From positions 62,001 through 126,000 of the forward strand of contig JAOAPY010000026.1 in assembly GCA_025463135.1 (NCBI GenBank): a stretch of 64,000 bases of DNA. Direction: 5' to 3'. The notes beneath the pieces were generated by a model. It saw nothing but the letters and a program-made list of their open reading frames with translations. It had not been told where the DNA came from and did no database searches. This document shows positions 24,222-33,279 of the stretch, one piece after another. How positions within the stretch are numbered: the stretch's first letter is position 1; each line of letters starts with the position of its first letter. A program made the translations under genes and the position numbers. This DNA comes from Acidobacteriota bacterium (GTDB lineage: Bacteria; Acidobacteriota; Blastocatellia; Pyrinomonadales; Pyrinomonadaceae).

Positions 24222-25646
24222 ATGGAAAACCCAACGATTGGGATCACGTCTGATCTCCGCCAGGCCCTTGATTGTGCTCATCAACATGCGCTGTTGCACC
24301 TTGATAGTCTTGATCAGACTTCAGTCGCGGCCACGGCCGACCTCGAGACGCTGCGCGCGCAGATCTATAAGCCCCTCGCCCAGCAGCGGCTGGCTCCTGA
24401 GCAAGTCATCGAAGAGCTGGTCCGGGACGTTGGCGGTGGCTTGCTCGGTTCCGCCGGCGGCCGCTTTTTTGGTTGGGTGATTGGTGGTGTGCTGCCCGCG
24501 GCCATGGCTGCCGACTGGCTTACGTCGGCCTGGCAACAGAATGCGGCGATGTACGCGTGTTCGCCGGCGGCCAGTGTCGTTGAAGAGACTGTTGGCGGTT
24601 GGTTGAAAGAAATTCTCGGTCTTCCCTCCGCTGCCAGCTTTGCCCTCGTGAGCGGTTGTCAAATGGCGCACGTCACCTGCCTCGCCGCTGCCCGGCATGC
24701 CCTGTTGGCGAAACGTGGTTGGGATGTTGAAGCCGAAGGACTATTTGGAGCGCCGCCGATTCGGATTCTCTCGAGCAGCGAACGTCATGGTTCCTTTGAA
24801 CGCGCCGTGCGCATGTTGGGCTTTGGACACGCGCGCATAAAACTTCTTCCCGTCGACGCTCAAGGTCGCCTTGTGGCCGAGGCTCTGTCGGCAGAACTCG
24901 AGAAGGAGCCGACCGCGCCGACGATCGTCCTGTTGCAGGCAGGCGACATCAATATCGGCGCTTATGATTCTTTCGCGACGTTGATACCTATCGCCAGGCG
25001 CCACGAAGCATGGGTCCACGTCGATGGCGCGTTCGGATTATGGGCCGCGGCCAGTCCGCGCATGAAACACCTTGTCGCGGGAGTTGAGCAGGCCGACTCG
25101 TGGGCCACCGACGGGCACAAGTGGCTCAATGTTCCGTTTGACTCAGGCTTTGCTTTCGTCGCTGATTCTGAGTCGCATCGAGCATCGTTGGCGATTCGCG
25201 CTGCCTACCTGACCCACGCAACCGAGGCGCGAGATCAGGTTGAATGGAACCCTGAATGGTCGCGACGCTCGCGCTGTTTTCCGGCCTACGCCGCGCTCAG
25301 ACAGTTGGGCCGTGATGGTCTGGCTGAAGTGGTCGAACGCTGTTGTCGCCACGCGCATTCTTTGGTGATGGGAATCGGCGCCCTGCCCGGAGCGGAAGTG
25401 TTATGGGAACCCACGATCAACCAGGGTCTGGTCCGTTTTTTGAATCCGATGTCCGGCGCCGTCGAAGCAGATCACGATCGCTGGACTGATGAAGTGATCG
25501 CGAAAATTTTGACGACCGGTGAGGCATTCTTTGGCGGCACCACCTGGCACGGGCGCCGCGCTATGCGTATCAGCGTGTGCAACTGGCGCACTTCCGAGAG
25601 CGACGTTGCGCGAGTGGTCGAGGCCGTCGCGAGGGTGTTGAAGTAA
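24222..25646 (+). CDS. PLP-dependent group II decarboxylase-like enzyme
   Basis: This is a pyridoxal-phosphate enzyme of the aromatic-amino-acid/glutamate decarboxylase superfamily. The 474-residue protein shows the cofactor-ring Asp in WVHVDGAFGLWA, the Schiff-base lysine in ATDGHKWLNVPFDSG, and the N-terminal FFGWVIGGVLPAAMAADWL that lines the active site in this family. The amino-acid substrate cannot be told; members act on tyrosine, tryptophan, glutamate, or transfer amino groups. It stands alone, with a palindrome beginning 5 bp after its stop. Confidence 0.88.
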   Translation: MENPTIGITSDLRQALDCAHQHALLHLDSLDQTSVAATADLETLRAQIYKPLAQQRLAPEQVIEELVRDVGGGLLGSAGGRFFGWVIGGVLPAAMAADWLTSAWQQNAAMYACSPAASVVEETVGGWLKEILGLPSAASFALVSGCQMAHVTCLAAARHALLAKRGWDVEAEGLFGAPPIRILSSSERHGSFERAVRMLGFGHARIKLLPVDAQGRLVAEALSAELEKEPTAPTIVLLQAGDINIGAYDSFATLIPIARRHEAWVHVDGAFGLWAAASPRMKHLVAGVEQADSWATDGHKWLNVPFDSGFAFVADSESHRASLAIRAAYLTHATEARDQVEWNPEWSRRSRCFPAYAALRQLGRDGLAEVVERCCRHAHSLVMGIGALPGAEVLWEPTINQGLVRFLNPMSGAVEADHDRWTDEVIAKILTTGEAFFGGTTWHGRRAMRISVCNWRTSESDVARVVEAVARVLK

Positions 25647-25651
25647 GAGTC

Positions 25652-25888
25652 CGACAAACTTCAGTTTGTCGCCGAGTTGTACTACAGGCTGGTAGCCTGT
25701 GTTACGTAGATCCCAAACTGAAGAGAATTATATAGTTGCAACCGCGTGAGAATTAGAGAGGAAGGCGAAACGCAGTTTCCTTTGAAGCACTTGATCAGAG
25801 TCTCCTTCAGTTTGTCGTCACCTGTCCAAATTCAGTTCTTACTTACAGGATCATCTATCGATCAGTAACGACAAACTGAAGTTTGTCG
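25652..25888. repeat. Repeat cluster: two type A, one type C, one inverted 120-bp-unit copy
   Basis: Type A palindromes lie at 25652-25671 and 25869-25888 and a type C palindrome at 25684-25700. Positions 25739-25817 carry a reversed, decayed copy of the 120-bp unit of 8.6 kb, including GTGAGAATTAGAGAGG and GAAGCACTTGATCAGAGTC. This fills the 247-bp gap between convergent genes. Confidence 0.8.
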
Positions 25889-25893
25889 GACAT

Positions 25894-27405
25894 TCAGGCA
25901 CCAGCCGCATCACTGGACGAAAGGTCCGCATGGTCGCGATGACTGCGGCGGCGTCTGCGGCGGCCGGAACGTTCCATTTCAACGCGGCCATTCAAGGTGG
26001 CCAGCGCCGCCAGCACCAAAAACAACAGCGCGTTCGAAGTCGTGTGCAGGGTGAAATCGAAAAAGCTGTGCACCAGCACCGCGAAACATCCTGCCAGTGC
26101 CCCCGTGGCCACACCGCGCCGGAATTCATCGCCTGTCTCGCGCCGCTGCAATCCCATCCGAAACAGCGCGACGATGAAAAACAATCCGAGCAAAGCGCCG
26201 ATCAAACCGCCGTCCGACAGCACTTGCAGATAATCGTTGTGAGCCTGTTCAAGCCGGTAGAGACCGTTGTGTGAATCGTATCGCGTGTAGATAACGCCAA
26301 ACGCGCCCAGGCCGGTACCGATAAACGGATGCGCGCGGATGATGTCAATGGTCACATTCCAAAAATGCGCGCGTCCGGTAGTGGGATCGTCAGTATTAAC
26401 CGAACCCACAAAACGACTCAGGGCCTGCTCGCCGCCAAAGAATACGGTCGCCGCCAGGATGCCGACGATCAGAGACAAAGCCAGCGCTGCTCGCGTGACG
26501 CCGCTGCGTACCCGTCGTTGCTTTTCTTCCGGCTCGCGCGCCCGGTGCTTTCTTCTGAAACCAACAATCACCACCAGAAACATGACCTCTCCGATCAGGC
26601 TGATGATACCGCCGCGCGAGTTTGTCAAAATCAAAGCGACACCCATCATGCCCACCGCGAAAACATAGAGCAGTTTTTTTTCGCCTTCGATAGCTCCCGA
26701 GAACAAAAGTCCCAGCGGGACTGCGAGCGCCAACTCCATGTAGCCGGCAAAGTGGTGCCGGTTAATGAAGGGACCAAACGCTGTGCTCTGGGCCAATTCC
26801 CGCATCCAGTAGACCTTGGTCGGACTGGTGAACGATTGCGTCATGCCAAAGATCGCCAGCACGAAACCAAAAATCGCGATCGTTCTGACGATTATGCGCA
26901 AGCGATGGGGCGTATCGATGAAAACCAGAGAGGCTGCAAAGAAGATGAGCAAAGTCGTGATCTGCACGATCACCAAACGCGTCGCATTGGGGTCAAGCGA
27001 TAAAGTCCTTACCGCGGAGGTCGCGAGCACACCGCCAGTGTTCGTATTCCGCAATGATAGCAATTGAAACAAGCCCAGCCCTGCCATTCCCAACAACGGC
27101 AGTTGCAAAATATTCCTGCTGACACGCAATGTGCCCAGTCGCCATCCGTCCGCTATCCACAAAAAAAGGAGCAGTACGCCGCAAAGCGCGAATAGCGCCA
27201 TGGACCAATAGTGGACCGTGCCGTAAGCGAGGGCCGTCATAACAACGGCCACACAAATGGTGAGAAACAGAAACCGGCTGAAGATCGTGTGCGGCACCAT
27301 GCGCGGCCTTCCGTCCCCGGAAGCCGGAGACTGCGGCTGGTCCAGCGCGGCACTCTCTTTAAGAGCAAGCGATCTAGCTTCGGCGTTTGAGATCAAAGTC
27401 GTCAT
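25894..27405 (-). CDS. O-antigen ligase / polysaccharide polymerase-like membrane protein
   Basis: The 503-residue polytopic protein has about a dozen hydrophobic segments and the Wzy_C/WaaL-type signature in its large loop: HPFIGTGLGAFGVIYTRYDS and AHNDYLQVLSDGGLIGALL, with the conserved His and following glycine-rich helix. Such proteins ligate or polymerise lipid-linked glycans at the outer face of the inner membrane. The start was taken at ATG 27405, which overlaps the TPR gene by 32 bp; ATG 27300 (MVPHTIF) is an alternative with a GGGGACGGAAGG upstream. It is the last gene of a two-gene unit with the TPR gene. Confidence 0.85.
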   Translation of the reverse strand: MTTLISNAEARSLALKESAALDQPQSPASGDGRPRMVPHTIFSRFLFLTICVAVVMTALAYGTVHYWSMALFALCGVLLLFLWIADGWRLGTLRVSRNILQLPLLGMAGLGLFQLLSLRNTNTGGVLATSAVRTLSLDPNATRLVIVQITTLLIFFAASLVFIDTPHRLRIIVRTIAIFGFVLAIFGMTQSFTSPTKVYWMRELAQSTAFGPFINRHHFAGYMELALAVPLGLLFSGAIEGEKKLLYVFAVGMMGVALILTNSRGGIISLIGEVMFLVVIVGFRRKHRAREPEEKQRRVRSGVTRAALALSLIVGILAATVFFGGEQALSRFVGSVNTDDPTTGRAHFWNVTIDIIRAHPFIGTGLGAFGVIYTRYDSHNGLYRLEQAHNDYLQVLSDGGLIGALLGLFFIVALFRMGLQRRETGDEFRRGVATGALAGCFAVLVHSFFDFTLHTTSNALLFLVLAALATLNGRVEMERSGRRRRRRSHRDHADLSSSDAAGA

Positions 27406-28672
27406 ACCAGGCCGTGCCAAAAATTGGGCACACAGAATTATCACCGCAAGAGGCACGATTGACGCGAATTATGATGCCTTCGGTTTTGGCACCGGTCTTA
27501 AACGCGACGGCAATACGTTGCCAATCATTTGAGCCACCCGGCGCGGGCTGGGAACTGGCTAGTACTGATCCGTTGGCGGCATCCAGAATTTCCAGTAGCG
27601 GCAGGCCGGCACTCTCGAGCTTGTTGGTTTTTACAAAGCCTTCAAGATCGTATTGCGTGCCCGGCTCTACAACGACGAGCTGCCCAACAATGAAATCAAC
27701 GTTGGAGCGCGCCTTAAACAACAGGCGCAAATCGCGCTTGCCACTGTGCGGACTAGCCTGATCAATAGACGCCTGCGCCTGTTGACCGGACTTTATCTGC
27801 CAACCGAACACACCCGCATTTGGCGCGCTTGAGTCTTGCTCGAATCCGCCATCCAAAACCTGGCCCACCTTGCCCCGGCCGGCTTCATTAGGCGCAAGGT
27901 CATTCCATATTTCCAGGGCCAGCGGAAACCGCTGCATCTCGACCATGGATTTAATCAAGGCTTCACCGACGCCGCGGTTCGCCTGCTTTTCAGCGACGGA
28001 CAATTCGTGCCACAAGTTCAATCCGACATCCACTTGCTTTCTCTCGATCAGATATTTCGCAAATTCCGCGCGGGCTTCAGGAGCCGAACCGATGGCTCGA
28101 TTCATATCGGCTGGACTTTTTCCGTAGACCTCCCAAATCAGATTGAACACCTGTGGGCGCAAAGTCGGATCTGCTTCGCCGGCGCGGCGCAATTCGGCGA
28201 AGGCTTCAGCCTCGTTGCCGCTGCGCAACAGCAGGTTGCCCAGGTACCAGCGCGGATAGGAATAAGCCGGAGCGAGTTCGACCGCGCGGCGCATAGCGCG
28301 CTCGCCCTTTTGACTGTCGCCTGACTGCTCAAACGCCCGGCCCAGGGCCAGCCAGAAACGATAGTCGTTCGGCGCCAGACCCACCGCCTGCTCGTACTCT
28401 TTGATCGCGGGGTTCGGCTGATCGAGCGACAGGTTTCTTTGCTCAATCTCGGCCAACGTCCAGTGTGTAAGCGGATCATTGGGCGCCAACCCGACTGCCA
28501 GGCGCGCGTTTTCAAGTCCGCGATCGTCCGGGTTAAGGTTGTCCGCTACGGTGTTCCCTATAAACCAGCGAACCGAAAACCAGACGCCGCCCAGCGCCAG
28601 GATCAACGGCAGGATGGTGAGCGCACGGCGCAGAGGGGTGCGCAGATTTAGGTGTAGCAATTGGTCAGTCAT
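27374..28672 (-). CDS. Membrane-anchored TPR protein with C-terminal beta-sandwich
   Basis: The 432-residue protein begins with an N-terminal membrane anchor (about 17-35), followed by TPR-like helices (about 55-180, for example PLTHWTLAEIEQRNL and DYRFWLALGRAFEQSG). From about residue 285 there is a jelly-roll-like domain (VLDGGFEQDSS to WYDDFDLKRRS) resembling carbohydrate-binding modules. It overlaps the O-antigen ligase-like gene, so it may serve as an accessory or regulator of polymerisation or as a glycan-binding partner; that is inferred from context. Confidence 0.75.
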   Translation of the reverse strand: MTDQLLHLNLRTPLRRALTILPLILALGGVWFSVRWFIGNTVADNLNPDDRGLENARLAVGLAPNDPLTHWTLAEIEQRNLSLDQPNPAIKEYEQAVGLAPNDYRFWLALGRAFEQSGDSQKGERAMRRAVELAPAYSYPRWYLGNLLLRSGNEAEAFAELRRAGEADPTLRPQVFNLIWEVYGKSPADMNRAIGSAPEARAEFAKYLIERKQVDVGLNLWHELSVAEKQANRGVGEALIKSMVEMQRFPLALEIWNDLAPNEAGRGKVGQVLDGGFEQDSSAPNAGVFGWQIKSGQQAQASIDQASPHSGKRDLRLLFKARSNVDFIVGQLVVVEPGTQYDLEGFVKTNKLESAGLPLLEILDAANGSVLASSQPAPGGSNDWQRIAVAFKTGAKTEGIIIRVNRASCGDNSVCPIFGTAWYDDFDLKRRS

Positions 28673-28730
28673 TCAAAAAAGTGCCGTTGCCTTCGCGAAT
28701 TCATCTTTTGTTCTGCTATAACAAATGAGA

Positions 28731-28758
28731 AATGTCCAATGACCAATGACCAATGACA
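28731..28758. repeat. Heptanucleotide repeat AATGACC x4
   Basis: AATGTCC, AATGACC, AATGACC and AATGACA follow in exact 7-base steps. They lie just after the stop of the WecA-like gene. No inverted partner arm is visible nearby. Confidence 0.85.
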
Positions 28759-28761
28759 AAT

Positions 28762-30570
28762 CTACAGTTCTTCGATGTGTACACGCATTTGTTTCAGCAC
28801 AATATCTTCCGCCCGACAGGACTCCAATAACTCCTGCACGCGTTGGGCGGACATTTGAGAACTGGAAATAAGTACCTCATCGATGCGCTGAGCGCGGCAA
28901 ACCGCAACCAGATCGTTGCTGCCGCCCAGGACCTTGAGTCCGTGAATGACCTTTTTCGCTTTGGCCGGATCGTCGTCCAGAAAACCAACGGGCGAATATT
29001 TCCACTCGCGGTTGTTTCTTAGCTCACGCAAAAACAACTCGCCGCCATCGCCGGCTCCATAGATAAGCACACGACGTCCGGTGCCGTCGTGCGCTACCGG
29101 CAGAACTTTGCGGAACAGCCGAAAGGCGAGCCGGCTGCCCGCGAGTAACATGAACATCAGCAGCCCATCCAACACAAAGACGGTACGCGAGTAACCCTGG
29201 AAGCGAAACGCGAACAGAATCACCAGCATGCTGAGGATCGAGCTGACGGCCACCGCTTTCACAAAAGTAATCAGATCTTCGACACTGGTATAGCGCCAGA
29301 TGCCGCGATAGACCCCAAAGACCAGGAAGGTGGCCATCTTGATAAAGACCAGGACCGGCAGTGTGCGCAGGAACAGATTCCAAGCCGTGCTCTCTGAGAA
29401 CGCACCAAACTTCACGGCATAAGCGCTCCAGTAAGCCAGGATGATCAGCACCACATCCAGTAGCACTTCAAAGATGCGACGTTTGTAGGACACGTCGACC
29501 AGAAAGGCGTGCAGCGGCTGACCTTTGAGGGCCAGTTCTGCTTCGCTTTCGTCGTAAACTTTTACGCCGGCCAGATAGACACCCAGCAGCGTCAACACGA
29601 TTGTGAATCCTGCAATAGCCGCCAGGCTCATGTCGAGTTTCATCTGGCGCACCAGCAGCGCCAGGATCCCCGACAGCCCGGCAAATCCATAGAGCATCCA
29701 GACCGCGCGCCGTTCAGACATTCCCAGCGCTACCAGCCGATGCGAAGTATGATCACGGCCACCCTGGGACACCGAACGTCCCGAGACTTTACGCAGGATG
29801 GTCACAAACGTCGTGTCAAAAATCGGAATGAAGAGGACCAGAATAGGAACCACGAGCACGGGCAGGAAACTTCTGGAACGACCGCCAGAGACATTTACGA
29901 GGGCCGCGCTGGCCAGAAAGAACCCTATGAATAAAGAGCCGCAATCTCCCATGAAGATCGAAGCGGGATGCGAATTGAAAATCAGGAACCCCAACAAGGC
30001 CGCGGCGAAAATCGCCATCATCAGGGCCTCGGCCGGCTGTCCACTAACCACAAAACTAAGAGTCAGAAAACACGCACCGATAGCCGCGATGCCCGTGGCC
30101 AGGCCGTCCATATTGTCGAGCAGATTGATAGCGTTGGTGATACCGATGAGCCAGAAGATGGTGATTACCATATTCACCGAAACGGACCTGGTCCAGGGCA
30201 AGCTGAGCCCGTAATAAATAACAAAGGCCGCTCCCATGATCTGACCAATCAGTTTCTGATAAGGCTTTGTATGAATGACGTCATCGACCAGGCCCACCAT
30301 AAAAAGAAAAGTGCTGGCATTGATGATGGTCCGGCCATAAGTGGAATCAGGAATGATGCGCAGGTAGCTGAAGACCAGGTAGGTGATGACGACTGCCGCC
30401 CAAATAGCTACTCCGCCCAGCATCGCCGTCGGTTTTTTATGCCAGCGATCGATCTTGGGCTGCGCCACCATCCCCTGCCGTTGCGCGAACGCGCGCACCA
30501 ACAGGGTGAGTACTACTGCGAGCAGAAATGAGGCAACGACAGCTGCGATTTGAACGCGGGTGAATAGCAT
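28762..30570 (-). CDS. Fusion of WecA/MraY-type sugar-phosphate transferase with FlaA1/CapD N-terminal region
   Basis: The first about 340 residues are a polyprenyl-phosphate GlcNAc/MurNAc-1-phosphate transferase, with NAINLLDNMDGLATG carrying the metal-binding aspartates, IFMGDCGSLFIGFFLASA and the HRLVALG loop. It would start glycan assembly on undecaprenyl phosphate. A further about 130 residues hold four membrane helices, and the last about 120 form a Rossmann-like domain (VLIYGAGDGGELFLREL) as in the N-terminal half of FlaA1/CapD dehydratases; the catalytic dehydratase half is absent. ATG 30570 was chosen; a TTG at 30591 is also in frame. A repeat directly precedes the gene. Confidence 0.85.
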   Translation of the reverse strand: MLFTRVQIAAVVASFLLAVVLTLLVRAFAQRQGMVAQPKIDRWHKKPTAMLGGVAIWAAVVITYLVFSYLRIIPDSTYGRTIINASTFLFMVGLVDDVIHTKPYQKLIGQIMGAAFVIYYGLSLPWTRSVSVNMVITIFWLIGITNAINLLDNMDGLATGIAAIGACFLTLSFVVSGQPAEALMMAIFAAALLGFLIFNSHPASIFMGDCGSLFIGFFLASAALVNVSGGRSRSFLPVLVVPILVLFIPIFDTTFVTILRKVSGRSVSQGGRDHTSHRLVALGMSERRAVWMLYGFAGLSGILALLVRQMKLDMSLAAIAGFTIVLTLLGVYLAGVKVYDESEAELALKGQPLHAFLVDVSYKRRIFEVLLDVVLIILAYWSAYAVKFGAFSESTAWNLFLRTLPVLVFIKMATFLVFGVYRGIWRYTSVEDLITFVKAVAVSSILSMLVILFAFRFQGYSRTVFVLDGLLMFMLLAGSRLAFRLFRKVLPVAHDGTGRRVLIYGAGDGGELFLRELRNNREWKYSPVGFLDDDPAKAKKVIHGLKVLGGSNDLVAVCRAQRIDEVLISSSQMSAQRVQELLESCRAEDIVLKQMRVHIEEL

Positions 30571-30571
30571 T

Positions 30572-30626
30572 AATTTGGAGTGTGTTGGCAAAGCGAAGCG
30601 CGACGCCGCTTGGATTTTTTGGCAAT
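30572..30626. repeat. TTTGGAGTG-type repeat upstream of the WecA-like gene
   Basis: AATTTGGAGTGTGTTGGCAA leads into GCGACGCCGCTTGGATTTT. It matches, with gaps, the insertion inside the glycosyltransferase gene at 32461-32523 and the ends of the element at 51505-51617. The remaining gap to 30725 contains GCGCCGTCGCCGC and GGCGCCGAG words of the same flavour. Confidence 0.55.
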
Positions 30627-30725
30627 CCTCAACTCATGGGATGAACCAAAGCGCCGTCGCCGCTTCGCCCGGAGTCCCTGACTCGGCGCCGAGCTGGGAT
30701 GACTGGACTGCCGGCGCACTACATT

Positions 30726-31706
30726 TTAGTCATTGGCACTCGACGGCCGGCCGCTTTGATAATCAATGACGCTGCGCAGGATGCCTTCCAGCTTCATCTC
30801 CGGTCGGAACCCTACCAACGCGTTCACCTTTGAGGTATCCGGAATACGGCGCGGCATGTCTTCGAAACCTTCTTCATATGCTTCGTTATAGGGAACAAAA
30901 ACGATCTCGGAATCCGAACGGGTCAACTCTTTTACCCGGTTTGCCAGTTCGACGATACTGATTTCCTCGTTTGAGCCGATATTAAAAACTTCGCCGACTG
31001 CCTTGTCGTGATCCAGCAACTTGATCAGCGCGCCCACGACATCGCCCACATAACCAAAACAGCGCGTCTGTTTGCCATCTCCATAAACCGTGATCGGCCG
31101 CCCCGCCAGTGCCTGCCTGACAAAGGTTGGGATCACCATGCCGTACTGGCCCGTCTGGCGCGGCCCCACGGTATTGAAAAGACGCACTACGACTGTGGGC
31201 AATTTTCTTTCGCGCCAGTAGGCGAGCGCGAGGAATTCGTCAATGGCTTTTGAGCAGGCATAACTCCAACGACCCTTCGTGGTGGCGCCCATTACCAGGT
31301 TGCCGTCTTCGCGAAACGGCACTTCTGTGCTCAGACCGTACACTTCCGAGGTCGAGGCAATCAGCACTTTCTTCTTCTTTTTATTAGCGAGCGAAAGTAC
31401 CACCTCAGTACCGTGCACATTGGTTTCAATCGTGCGAACCGGACTCTCTACAATCAGCTTGACGCCCACGGCCGCGGCCAGGTGCACCACGACGTCGCAT
31501 TGATCGATAAGCTCCGCGGTCAGCGGCTGGTTCTGGACCGCATCGATGGTGTAGTGAAAGCGTGGGTGTTCCTTGAGATGTTCGATGTTTCGAATGCTGC
31601 CGGTCGACAGATCGTCGAGCACGAAAACTTCATCGCCTCGTTGCAGATAAGCATCGGCCAGATGCGAGCCGATGAATCCTGCTCCTCCTGTGATCAATAC
31701 GCGCAA
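30726..31706 (-). CDS. NAD-dependent NDP-sugar epimerase/dehydratase
   Basis: The 326-residue extended short-chain dehydrogenase has the NAD-binding GGAGFIGSHLADAYL at the N-terminus and the catalytic Ser/Tyr/Lys set in STSEVYG and YACSK. The mid-region LFNTVGPRQTGQYGMVIP is typical of UDP-glucuronate/glucose 4-epimerases and related decarboxylases. Which sugar it acts on is not clear. The start is TTG 31706 with AAAGGAG seven bases upstream, a strong case for the non-ATG start. It probably supplies a nucleotide sugar to the polysaccharide locus. Confidence 0.88.
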   Translation of the reverse strand: MRVLITGGAGFIGSHLADAYLQRGDEVFVLDDLSTGSIRNIEHLKEHPRFHYTIDAVQNQPLTAELIDQCDVVVHLAAAVGVKLIVESPVRTIETNVHGTEVVLSLANKKKKKVLIASTSEVYGLSTEVPFREDGNLVMGATTKGRWSYACSKAIDEFLALAYWRERKLPTVVVRLFNTVGPRQTGQYGMVIPTFVRQALAGRPITVYGDGKQTRCFGYVGDVVGALIKLLDHDKAVGEVFNIGSNEEISIVELANRVKELTRSDSEIVFVPYNEAYEEGFEDMPRRIPDTSKVNALVGFRPEMKLEGILRSVIDYQSGRPSSAND

Positions 31707-31737
31707 ATGTTTAGCTCCTTTGGAGTGTTCTCAGGTC

Positions 31738-31785
31738 CGACAAACTTCAGTTTGTCGCAGTTCGTAGCACAGACCTCAGTCTGTG
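31738..31785. repeat. Type A and type B palindromes side by side
   Basis: CGACAAACT-TC-AGTTTGTCG (31738-31757) is followed by CACAGACCTCAGTCTGTG (31768-31785). Further right, GCCCGCGAAGCGGGC and CCTGGGG/CCCCAGG hairpin words occupy 31853-31906. Confidence 0.8.
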
Positions 31786-31932
31786 TTTTCGCTTCCATCA
31801 CAGACTTGAAAAAACCTCTGATCAAGTCATCAAAGTCTCCACCTTGCTTCAGCCCGCGAAGCGGGCGAAAGCATAAAGCCTGGGGTAGCGCAGCGGAACC
31901 CCAGGATCCAATATGCCAATCAATTTCGCTGC

Positions 31933-33270
31933 TCAACGACAAACTGAAGTTTGTCGGACAGTGGCGGCGGCTGCGGCCGGTTCGTGTTGCATCAGTTGCT
32001 GATAAAGTTCGGCAATGTCCTTGAGCAATCGCGCTTTTGCAAAATCGTGCGCGGCAAACTGGCGCTCGTCCTCTCCCAACCGTGCGCGCAATGCGCCGTC
32101 TTCCACCAGCCGTTCCAGTCCGGCGGCAAACCCGACCGCGTCATCGGGAGAAACACTGACGCCTCGCTCGCAAATTGTGTAGTTCGTCTGTACCGCGACT
32201 TCCCTGCCCAGTAAATCAACCACGCCGCCAACCGATGTCGCGATCACGGGCCGCGCGTTCAGCATGCCTTCGATCAGTGTCAGGGGCGTGCCTTCGTTGC
32301 GCGAGGTCAAGGCTACAACATCCAAAGCGGGATAGAAGAATTCGGGATCCTTGCGCGTACCGGCGAAGATCACATCATCGGTTAGACCCAGCGACCGGGC
32401 CAGGTATTCAAGCGATGCGCGCAGGTGGCCGTCACCGATGACGACGAATCGAACTCGGCGTGGTCTTTGCGGTGAAACAAAACTCAAAGCGCCGTCGTTG
32501 CCGGCGCACTCCAAATTCGTGCCCGCTGGGGCGTGCCTGTCCTTGTATAAAGCTATACTTCGCAAAAAGAGTTCGTGGTTCTTGATCTCAGTCAGCCGCC
32601 CCACAATGCCGACGAGGATATCGTCCTCCGAAGCATCGAGTTCGGCGCGGAACCGTTGGCGGTGTTCGTGCCAGTTTGCGAAGACCTGCGTGTCCAGGCC
32701 CAGCGGTATCACCGCAAATTGACCGGCACGTCCGACGCGAAACTGTTCGTTAATTTCCCGTCGTTGTTGCTCGCTGATGACAATGATGCGATCGGTTCCG
32801 CAACGCGCCAGGATTCGCTCGATAGTCACGAACAGCCGCGTTTTCAATGGGCCATAATAACTATGAAAAATGTGGCCATGATAAGTATGCACGAAGCGAC
32901 ACGAGCGCGGCCGGCCAAGCAATACACCGGGAGTTAGCCAGCGATAGAGCAGACCGGCAACGCGGCCCACCGTGCCTGCCTTGGCAGTGTGCGTGTGCAC
33001 GATGTCGGGTCGCTCGCGCAAAAATAAGCGGTAAAGCTTCCAAACTGTCAGCGCGTCCTTGAGCGAAACTTCCCGGCTCATCTGCCGCATATAGAGAGGC
33101 GCGACACCCAGCTCTTCCGCGAAGTAACTCATGTCATCTTCACCGGGCGGCACCACGCCGGCCACCAGCACGGTTTCGCAATCAGAATTCCGCAGGCCTG
33201 CCGTTAACCAGACGACGTGCTTCGCTGGTCCACCGACATTCAAACGGGCGATGATGCGAACGATTTTCAT
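31933..33270 (-). CDS. GT4-type glycosyltransferase
   Basis: The 445-residue GT-B fold protein has the N-terminal RIIARLNVGGPAKHVVWL acceptor side and the donor-side segment VGIVGRLTEIKNHELFL, then VVALTSRNEGTPLTLIEGM with the E-x7-E-like nucleotide-sugar contacts. Two parts look repeat-derived. About 20 residues near 250-270 (AGTNLECAGNDGALSFVSPQ) break a normally short loop and match a genomic repeat. The last eight residues and stop (VRQTSVCR) are read from a type A palindrome at 31937-31956. The start is ATG 33270, beginning MKIVRIIARL. Confidence 0.9.
   Translation of the reverse strand: MKIVRIIARLNVGGPAKHVVWLTAGLRNSDCETVLVAGVVPPGEDDMSYFAEELGVAPLYMRQMSREVSLKDALTVWKLYRLFLRERPDIVHTHTAKAGTVGRVAGLLYRWLTPGVLLGRPRSCRFVHTYHGHIFHSYYGPLKTRLFVTIERILARCGTDRIIVISEQQRREINEQFRVGRAGQFAVIPLGLDTQVFANWHEHRQRFRAELDASEDDILVGIVGRLTEIKNHELFLRSIALYKDRHAPAGTNLECAGNDGALSFVSPQRPRRVRFVVIGDGHLRASLEYLARSLGLTDDVIFAGTRKDPEFFYPALDVVALTSRNEGTPLTLIEGMLNARPVIATSVGGVVDLLGREVAVQTNYTICERGVSVSPDDAVGFAAGLERLVEDGALRARLGEDERQFAAHDFAKARLLKDIAELYQQLMQHEPAAAAATVRQTSVCR
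31937..31956. repeat. Type A palindrome forming the 3' end of a glycosyltransferase gene
   Basis: The perfect palindrome CGACAAACT-GA-AGTTTGTCG supplies the final codons of the gene, which stops 2 bp beyond it. Confidence 0.85.
32461..32523. repeat. Repeat insertion inside the glycosyltransferase gene, in frame
   Basis: Read on the gene strand, AATTTGGAGTGCGCCGGCAA then GACGGCGCTTTGAGTTTT resembles the intergenic repeat at 30572-30626. The reading frame stays open through it. Confidence 0.5.
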
Positions 33271-33279
33271 TCTAAAGAG

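Noticed and set aside
26329-27003. A 224-codon plus-strand frame opposite the O-antigen ligase-like gene
   Set aside because: Its composition (many Gln, His and Arg) is that of an antisense shadow, and the opposite strand has a clear membrane protein.
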